From Butyrivibrio fibrisolvens 16/4 (GTDB taxonomy: Bacteria > Bacillota > Clostridia > Lachnospirales > Lachnospiraceae), in assembly GCA_000209815.1 (NCBI GenBank), contig FP929036.1, forward strand, positions 3,057,982 to 3,121,981: a DNA stretch of 64,000 bases, written 5' to 3'. The first letter of the stretch is position 1. Each line of letters begins with the position of its first letter. This document shows positions 56,710 to 64,000 of the stretch, piece after piece. Below the pieces are notes generated by a model. That model saw nothing but the letters and a program-made list of their open reading frames with translations. It was not told the DNA's origin and did no database searches. The position numbers and the translations under genes were made by a program.

Positions 56710-57077
56710 AAGGACACCTCCTTTCGAACTTCTATAGCTTGTATCTCTGATAAATTAATATCGACTCTTTGAATATGCTTTCTTGGCAGTAATACTTTTT
56801 CATCTTCAGTATTTTCTACAATTTGAAGCTCTGTTCTATCATAAAGAAAAGCAATTTTGTTGATGGCAATCGAAAGTTGTTTCACTTGTAAAACCTCTTC
56901 CTCTAGATTTAATAAAACCTTACTTATTGGGGTATGAAGATCTCCCAATCCTGAAAATTCCTGTAATTGTTTATTTACTTCATCCACTATGTCAATGATA
57001 TGTTCAATGCTTTTGCATTCACTTTGCATTTCATAAGAGGCATTTATTACTTTCTCAGTATAGATAGAAAATTCCAT
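56706..57077 (-). CDS. Helical T7SS-associated protein with YxxxE
   Basis: About 123 residues starting MEFSIYTEKVINASYEMQSE; helical with no WXG. It carries FLYDRTELQIVE, where YDRTE fits YxxxE. The ATG at 57077 follows AAGGAGG. It probably pairs with the neighbouring small substrate and may act like the small non-WXG partner proteins of Firmicutes systems. Confidence 0.6.
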   Translation of the reverse strand: MEFSIYTEKVINASYEMQSECKSIEHIIDIVDEVNKQLQEFSGLGDLHTPISKVLLNLEEEVLQVKQLSIAINKIAFLYDRTELQIVENTEDEKVLLPRKHIQRVDINLSEIQAIEVRKEVSL

Positions 57078-57165
57078 TGATATCCTCCTTGTGATTAAAT
57101 AATACAGTAGATCATTCATCTAATCTTATTTTCTGACAAACGACTTGTTTTATTGATGAAATGCA

Positions 57166-57413
57166 CTATATTAGAATTAAACTATCTCCAGTTTTTATAT
57201 TACATTCATTCAGACTCATTCCCTTATTTAACACTTCTTCACTAGTTGCATTACAAAGATCTAGTTGTTTTACATCTCCAGAAATGAAAGTTTTTCCTTT
57301 TGCCCTATCATTTCAGTTATTTCATCAATAATAGAAGCGATAGGTGTGTTTTCATTAAGCAAAAAATCATAGTATTTGTCTATGCTTGGCACATTAATAT
57401 CAACTAAAATCAT
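57166..57413 (-). CDS. yukD: YukD/EsaB-like ubiquitin-fold protein, frame broken at 57291
   Basis: About 82 residues. MILVDINVPSIDKYYDFLLN, NTPIASIIDEITEMIGQKEK, then after the break LNKGMSLNECNIKTGDSLIL. The layout (beta strand, Pro/Asp turn, helix, closing LTLxxxGIxxGxxLxL-like strand) is that of YukD/EsaB, an essential small T7SSb part. The break lies in five T (57291-57295); one more restores the frame. It is easy to miss because the intact pieces are short. AGGAGG precedes its ATG and the preceding gene overlaps its start. Confidence 0.8.
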
Positions 57414-58006
57414 ATTGTCCTCCTTTAAGTAATGCTTTCATCATAGATAACGCAATTTCTCGACTATATGGAATCTCTTTTGTTAAATCCATGTGAGTGA
57501 ATTCAATTGAGTCATTTAATATGTTATTTTTAACACTACGTTTGCTATCGCCACACCAGTTGTGTTGCTTATTAAGGTCAATGAGACCGTATCGTTTATT
57601 GCAAAATCAGGGATTATTTCAGCTTCTGATAAAAAAATATCAAATTCTTCTTGGTTCATAACTCTCAATGCAATTGAATTATTGTATTCTGGTGTTGAAA
57701 TCACATAATTATCATTTATTGTTGCAAAATATATACCATAATTAATATTTTTATTGTTAAAATCTACATCTATCAAATATTCACTCTTTGATAAAACATC
57801 GACTATTCTTTGAAATTCAGGTGTAAAAGAAAAAAATCATCAACTCGGCCCAAAATCTCTCTTCTATATAATAAGAAAATCCCCTCGTTATATTCTTTTT
57901 GTCCAAATGATGCGTTATTACCACAAAATGACCAAAACTCTTTCTTTTGGATTGTAGTTAAAAGAGTAAAGAATTCTATATTACTTAAACTATAGACTCT
58001 ATTCAT
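57400..58006 (-). CDS. T7SS-cluster protein of unknown family (DUF5081-like?), two frame breaks
   Basis: About 202 residues after restoring one base each in the runs at 57830-57836 and 57527-57531. It starts MNRVYSLSNIEFFTLLTTIQ; the middle contains FNNKNINYGIYFATINDNYV and the end MMKALLKGGQYDF, overlapping the yukD start by 14 bases. I recall a DUF5081-type protein in this position in some Firmicutes clusters, but the match is not clear enough to call. AAGGAGAGC precedes the ATG, which sits just past the LytTR stop. Confidence 0.6.
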
Positions 58007-58007
58007 T

Positions 58008-58719
58008 TCAGCTCTCCTTAAATAATTTTTTGTAACTACGCGATAGGGGAACCACAAAACCATTTATTAGCTCAATATAACCATCAGAAAGATGTATTTT
58101 CTTTTCATAGTGAACATTTAAAATATAGCTTCTATGCGACCTTTTAAAGTATTCCGGAAGACGCTCCTCCAGGGAATCTAATGTATCATAGAAACCATAT
58201 TCTTGGTTTAATGTTCTGACAAAAACTTTCTTTTCCTTGCTTTCAAAATAATAAATAGCTGAATAAGGAATTACAGTTTTGCCATCTTTATCATCAATTA
58301 AAAACAATTATCGTTGTTTACTGCACCATAATTACGTTCAATGTATGCATTAATAAATTCATCAAAAACTGGTTTGATTGAATCTTCAGTAAACGGCCTT
58401 AATAATAACGAATCTGGGCTAATAGAGGGTTTCAAGTATAATGTTGGTGGCATATCAGCATTTGCTAGTATCATCAACAATGTTTCCGCATACGTCTTCC
58501 TAAAATCTGGAAGATTCCTTAGATTTTCATCTTCACCGATATCGTAGCATGCCATATCAATAAGAGGCTTAGTAGTAATATATTCATTTAATTCGGATTG
58601 CTTTTCAAAAATTGAAACGTCCACTGCTCATCAGTTAGGTGAGCAGCAAGCTCTTTAACTGATGAATGCAGTGTTAACTGTTCTTTCTTAATTTTATCTA
58701 ATGCCATAAAAGAAATCAT
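58008..58719 (-). CDS. LytTR-type regulator with atypical N-terminal domain, two frame breaks
   Basis: About 238 residues. The C-terminal ~95 residues are LytTR: VIPYSAIYYFESKEKKVFVR, FYDTLDSLEERLPEYFKRSH and RSYILNVHYEKKIHLSDGYI. Before it lies a receiver-like alpha/beta domain (CYDIGEDENLRNLPDFRKTY, LYLKPSISPDSLLLRPFTED), with the normal phospho-Asp neighbourhood hard to place, so perhaps a pseudo-receiver. Breaks are at 58607-58611 and 58300-58304 (five A each, six needed). It sits directly after essC, 10 bases from its stop, and is probably the local activator of the secretion cluster. Confidence 0.75.
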
Positions 58720-58729
58720 AATTTACATC

Positions 58730-61700
58730 CTACTTGTTTATTGGTACAACTATTACGTGAGTATCATCATAATTATGATCTGACAGCCAACCAATATTTG
58801 TTTTTCTTCTTTTGCCCTTTGTGGGTATGTTAAATAATCAAAAGATAGATATATTATACTTTCTGCTTTACCACCAAAATGGACACCATCTTTGTACTTT
58901 GTAAAACTTTTAAAAGTATATAGTGGGCTTATGTTCTTCTTCTCGTTTGGATCTAATGATGCAAACCAATAGATATTATATAAAGAGCCCTTTTCCCATA
59001 GACCATTAATACCAGAAGATCTATTAGTTTTCTCCACTTCCAACAGAAAGGACGGTAAATCACTGACAAATACAAATGTTTTATCATAAATTTGCATTTT
59101 TTCGAAAGTTTCTTCTGGTCCCAATTCTTGTAATAATAGTTCATTTTTCTTTTCTTTTCTTCCTATATAAAGAGGAACTATATAGTCTTCAAGTTCATTG
59201 ATATTACTAATATAACGAGCACCGATACTAGTTGACAATTCTATTAATTCACCTAAGAAATCTATAATTACAATCTCTCCATTGATGTCCTTAGCTGCCG
59301 AAATAATATTTTTAAGCATATTTATTCTGTCTTGCTTAGGAGTTCCAGAGATAAGATAACAGTATGTATTTACTAAATCCAATCCATAGACAGAAGAATT
59401 CTCTTTATCATATCCAATTGGCAAATAACGGTTGGTCTCTACCATAGTTTTGTATTCATCTAATTTCCTGAAATCTTCCCAAGAAGGATTTTCAGGAAGC
59501 AATTTTATTTTTTTGTCTCGTTCCCCGAAAAAATCTCCTTCATTCTAAGACAAACATTATTTATTTCCTCATTTCTTATATAATCATTTTCTGCTTCTTC
59601 AGCTAATGCTGTTTGAAATTCAAGAATACGATCATTCACTTTTGCAATACCACGTCCTTTTACATTAGTCTCAGGGTATACATCAATATGTAGTGTACGC
59701 ATTGCATCTGTATAAGCGAACTTATCATTCATTTCTAGACATATTGTTGATCTAATACCATCGCTCATTCGATTAGATATTTCGTTCATGCTAAACCCTG
59801 CGGCTGTTATTATGAAATAAATTCCATAATTCATTCCCTCTTTTAAAAGTGTAAAAAGAATATCGTCATATTTATACTCTGATTTTTCTCTAAAATTAGC
59901 TATATTATCTATTGCAACTATAATCGTTGGCAAACTCACACCGTTAGCTTGAATGTACTGTTTATAACCACTTCCTTTTAATAATATCTTACGTTCTTGA
60001 AGAATTGACATAAGTATATTGAAGAACATTGGAATCTTTTCACAATCATCTTCAAATACTATATTTCCAATATGCGGAGCATTTAAAATAGCTTCTAGCA
60101 TTCTACTGCTGTAATCTAAAGCATAGATATTTACTATACTTGGGTCATATCTACATATCAGTGAATAAAGATATGTAAGTAGGAATGTACTCTTTCCAGT
60201 CATTACTGTTCCAACTATTGCTTGATTACCAGTATTGCTTATGTCGAGAACTAATGAACCCTGTTCTTGATTTTCTGGATCGTCATATTTTCCTACAGGC
60301 ACCCCTAGTGTATAAGTGTTGCTATGATAATTCCAATTTACACCATCAAAAATAGAATCTTTATAGTCATCTAACTCTTTTAAATATATAGTTTCTGGTA
60401 ACACCGGAAGCCATAACTTAATATCATGTATATAGTGGTTGTCTTCTGCAACTTTAGATAGATAATCGATTACAGCATCTAACTGTGTTTTTCCTTTGCC
60501 TCAGGTAAGCGTAAACTTTTTTCGATTGCATATCTGATTATATTTTGAGCGTTGATTTCAGTATTCTGCTCATTTAATTCAATGCAAACATTAATTAAAT
60601 CAATGACTCGATTATGATTATAAATCGACCAAGGATATTCAACTTGATCATCACTAAGTTCAATGAAAATATCATTGACTATTTTTTCTATTGCAAAACT
60701 ATCGCCCTTGCAATCTTTAAATGTTAGATTTTCTGATATCAAAGCATTATCTATATATTTAATAAATAAGTCTATCCATTCGTCTCGATTTTTTTCTTTC
60801 AATTTCATTTTCGCATGAGAACCTACAAGTGCAGCTTTTCCATTAACCGAGATCATTTGTGCGATATTAGTTTGAGCAAGCTCTGCTGTCTTATCATAAA
60901 TAGCCCCTGACCATCCAGATTGGAATAATTCATAAACTTCATCATTACCCACCTGTAAGTAGCACCTACCTGCCTGAGTTAAATATGCAGCATCAGGCTT
61001 ATGTAGCATTTCCATAGAATCTTTTCGATCTTGGACTCTAAGACAAAGTTTAAACTTAGAATTTGCCCATATATTTTCATCTACTGTTCCACTTGGTCTT
61101 TGAGTAGCCAAAATAAGATGTACTCCAAGACTTCGTCCTACCTGTGCGACAGAAACAAGTTCGGACATAAATTCACTTTGCTCTTTCTTTAATTCAGCAA
61201 ATTCATCTATTATTATAAAAAGATGCGGAACAGGGATTTTAGCTTCTTTATTTTTATATAAGCGCGTATACTGATTTATATTATTTACACCGTACTCATT
61301 AAAAATTCTTTGTCGCTTCTTATTTTCACTTTTTATTGAAACCATAGCACGTTTTACTTGGTTTCCTGATAAATTTGATATTGAGCCTAACATATGTGGC
61401 AAGTGATTAAATAAATTAGCCATACCACCGCCCTTATAATCGATAATAAAGAATCCTATATCTTCTGGACTATAATTTAATGCTAATGACAATATAAATG
61501 TCTGAAGTGTTTCTGATTTTCCTGAACCAGTAGTTCCTGCTATAAGTCCATGTGGCCCATGGTATTTTTCGTGTACATCGAGGTAACAATCACTACCACC
61601 TGATTTCTGCCCAATTAGAGCTCGCATACTGTCGTATGTACGATTCTTACGCCATCTCTCTTCAACATTTAATTCTTCAAGATGATTAATTTTATACATC

Positions 61701-63711
61701 TCGAAGAAAGATAAAGTGCTAGGTATTTCGCCTCCTAACTCATTTTCTTTTACTTGAATAGATGAGAGTCTTCTACTAAATTTCTCAAGAGCCTTTATAT
61801 CAATTGCATCAAAATCAATGTGAACTCTTTCCTCTATACGGTCCGTCACATTATAAATACCTTTAAATTCATCTGTATTTTCAATAATATACTCACATGA
61901 ATTAGGCAACTCTTCATAAGAATTAGCCATTACAATAGTGGTTATTCCAACATTATCTTCACTATCTGCAGATAAATACTTTGATATCAATTCGCCTTCA
62001 ATCAATGTTGGATTTTCAATAAAAAGAATATAATAAGGTCTAGCAAATTCCCCACGCTTTGTTATATTAGAATCTTCAGATCTAGATCGTAAAACTCTTG
62101 CAATTTCATAAAATACTTCTCTGGCTTCATTTTTGTTTCCAGCGACAAATCTTGTTTTCTTGTCCTCTGCCCATACATGAGGGAACCATCTTGCGAATTG
62201 CCACTGGGATGAGTTAGAATCTCTATTTTCATCATATACAAAAGCCATCTTTACATCTATATAGCAATCTACAGCTGCTACCTGAGATGCAATAATCTGC
62301 ATTATAGGATAGCAACCATCTTTATTTTTACCACCAATTATACCAATCATCTTATGTTGATTTAAGTCGAGTGTAACTGGAACATTATATAAATAACTAT
62401 AGCTTTCCTTTAATTTCTTAGGATTATCAGCAAGATCGTCAATAACCATATTGAATCTCTTTTTAGGAATGACAATTTCAGACTGAAAAGGAACAGATCC
62501 CAATCCCAGTCTAACAGTTATAAAGTCTTTATGTCGTATGTTTCTATTCCAAAGGGCACTAGAACTGCTGTTATATTGCAAACAGATAGAAGCTGCTGGA
62601 TATGTATTATTTAGAGCATTAGTATTATTATCATATTTTTCAGCTATCTTGTTTTTGTTTCTGTTAAATACTGTTTATATAAACGGTCTCTCTTTTCTTC
62701 TTCATTCTTATTTATAGTAAAAGTCCTTCTCATGTTAACAGTAGACCAAATTGCGCCCACGATAGCAGATGTAATAGCTGTTATAAGACCTGTATACATA
62801 AATACATTTGCTGTTCCTCCCTTGCTTCTTGCACTTAATATAGAGATAGAACACCCTAATAACATTGGCAATGCCATTGTTAACGAAGGTCCAATTGCCA
62901 TAAAAGTAGGCTGCTGAATAGCTTCTTTAGGTGCAGGAGGAGCTTCAATTTCTATTACATCCTCATCAATAACATCTATTGCTCTAGGTGCACGATGAAA
63001 ATATCTGTTTTCAGAAAACTTATGTGTTGAATTTGATTTCTTATCAACCACAATATTTTCAACAGGATAATGTTCAAGAACATTATCCCTAATAGTAGCA
63101 TTGACTTTGTATATATTTGTGGCTATATAGGCTTTCAAATAAACAAACTTTAAACCAAAAATATCTATTATATCACCATAATGTAAAGTTACACTTCCTT
63201 GAATTCTCTTTCCATTTAAAAATGTTCCATTTGAACTAATATCTTCAATTACCAAGCCATCACCCTGTTTTTGAAAACAGCATGATTAGTAGATACAAGT
63301 CCTCTATCTCCAAATATAACCTTGTTATATACAATGTTGTTATCTTGGCCCGCCCCGATTCTTATTATAGGATTTGTAATCGTGTATTTATCAAAGACAT
63401 AAAAAGAGTTCTCCCTTTGATCTATAACTATAGATAGCTCTTCCCCTAATGATGTTTTTAACAACAACGTATCATTTTGCTTTAGTGGACCGTATTCATA
63501 TTCTTTTTGTTTTCAAGATTTGTCATTGAAAATCTTTCTTTTTCAGGTAAGATATGCCATCCATTATCATCTGCATTTAAATGAATAATAAAATCTTTAT
63601 CTAAACCAAATAAAGGTCCCTCCGCTACAATTGAGTAGTCTGAATTTGATATCTCAGGAAGAAAAACTCTTTAAATGCAATTTTACTAAATACAGTTAAT
63701 ACGATCCCCAT
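58730..63711 (-). CDS. essC: EssC/YukB-type T7SS motor ATPase, seven frame breaks
   Basis: About 1,660 residues once joined. The N-terminus (MGIVLTVFSKIAFKEFFLPE) and two FHA-like domains lead into two membrane helices (SLTMALPMLLGCSISIL; FMYTGLITAITSAIVGAIW). FtsK domain 1 has Walker A (AGTTGSGKSETLQTF) and Walker B (LFIIIDEFAELK); domain 2 has AIVGTVMTGKSTFLLTYL; domain 3 (LISGTPKQDRINMLKNI) lacks the Walker Lys and is degenerate, as in EssC. Breaks fall in runs at 58801, 59508, 60488, 62652, 63268, 63504 and 63662, nearly all five A/T where six are needed. It is the motor of WXG export. EssB/EsaA are not in the window. Confidence 0.88.
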
Positions 63712-63728
63712 TATTCCATTCTCCTTTA

Positions 63729-64000
63729 CTAGACATGTATAAATCTAATTGTAAGTATTTCATTTCCTAACATGACTATATCTTTACTATAAAGCTTTAT
63801 CGTCTTTTTCTGATTGGAGCTTGCTCAGTTTTCCTTTTAAGTATAGGATTGCCAAATTCTCCAACGTTTCGTATGTATACATCATTTTGGTACATAAGTA
63901 TTTCGCATTGAATAGCATCAACATCTGGAGAAACTATCAAAATGTCATTCATTCCTTCTTTACTGCCTATGTAAATATGATTTTCTGGATTTACCACATA
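63729..64000 (-). CDS. FHA-domain protein of the T7SS cluster, N-terminus beyond window, frame broken at 63805
   Basis: Partial, at least 90 codons. IYIGSKEGMNDILIVSPDVD, QCEILMYQNDVYIRNVGEFG and, after the break, LYSKDIVMLGNEILTIRF fit an FHA phosphopeptide-binding fold. Five T at 63805-63809 should be six. The stop lies 18 bases before the essC start. It may be the C-terminal domain of a larger protein from beyond the window. Confidence 0.6.

Noticed and set aside
58753..62581. Three or four separate ATPase genes
   Set aside because: The pieces follow each other in the exact domain order of EssC with breaks only in A/T runs; no ribosome binding sites lie at the inner starts.

Overview
The window looks like a chromosomal segment of a gut or rumen Lachnospiraceae bacterium near Butyrivibrio/Pseudobutyrivibrio. 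This is inferred from gene content and order, not from a marker gene. The DNA is AT-rich with strong AGGAGG-type ribosome binding sites. It carries Firmicutes-type regulators (GntR/YtrA, DeoR, LexA-like boxes), plant-polysaccharide genes (GH5, GH43, an oligosaccharide ABC importer), a PPi-type phosphofructokinase, DUF4250, an FliB-like methylase and a Firmicutes-type ESX/type VII secretion (T7SS) locus.

Layout. 1-13 kb is mostly housekeeping on the minus strand: polA (cut by the window edge), pepP and a membrane-anchored GH5; a small XRE regulator with a palindromic operator; the PPi-dependent phosphofructokinase; recJ; pta; a CapA-like protein; and FliB on the plus strand. 13-18 kb is a DeoR-controlled four-carbon sugar acid operon: kinase, PdxA2-type dehydrogenase and GntP permease. 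18-29.6 kb holds msrA, a histidine phosphatase, an M3 peptidase, a soluble chemotaxis receptor with a FIST sensor, a GntR-controlled operon of two ABC systems, and an AraC regulator. 29.9-34 kb is an oligosaccharide ABC importer with a cytoplasmic GH43. 34-42 kb holds a lipoprotein, tRNA-Leu(UAG), purD/N/M/E, an M29 aminopeptidase and pyrE. 42-44.8 kb is an SOS cassette (HAD, Y-family polymerase, small protein, SRAP/YedK) behind two LexA-like boxes. 44.8-47.6 kb has an isochorismatase-like hydrolase, DUF523, a flavodoxin and a Fic protein flanked by related inverted repeats.

47.6-64 kb is an accessory region on the minus strand. Reading in the direction of transcription it runs: FHA protein (partial), a giant EssC/YukB-type ATPase, an unusual LytTR regulator, an unknown protein, a YukD/EsaB ubiquitin-like protein, a helical protein, five WXG100-class proteins, a WXG-like effector with a beta-rich C-terminus, DUF4176, then a lipoprotein, a TPR protein and several proteins of unknown function. 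EssC would drive export of the WXG proteins, most of which end in a visible YxxxD/E signal. LytTR may control the cluster.

A caution runs through the whole annotation. About 26 single-base frame breaks interrupt otherwise intact genes, seven of them in essC. Most lie in runs of five A or T that would need six. They look like homopolymer errors in the assembly rather than true pseudogenes, so I report the restored genes across the breaks.
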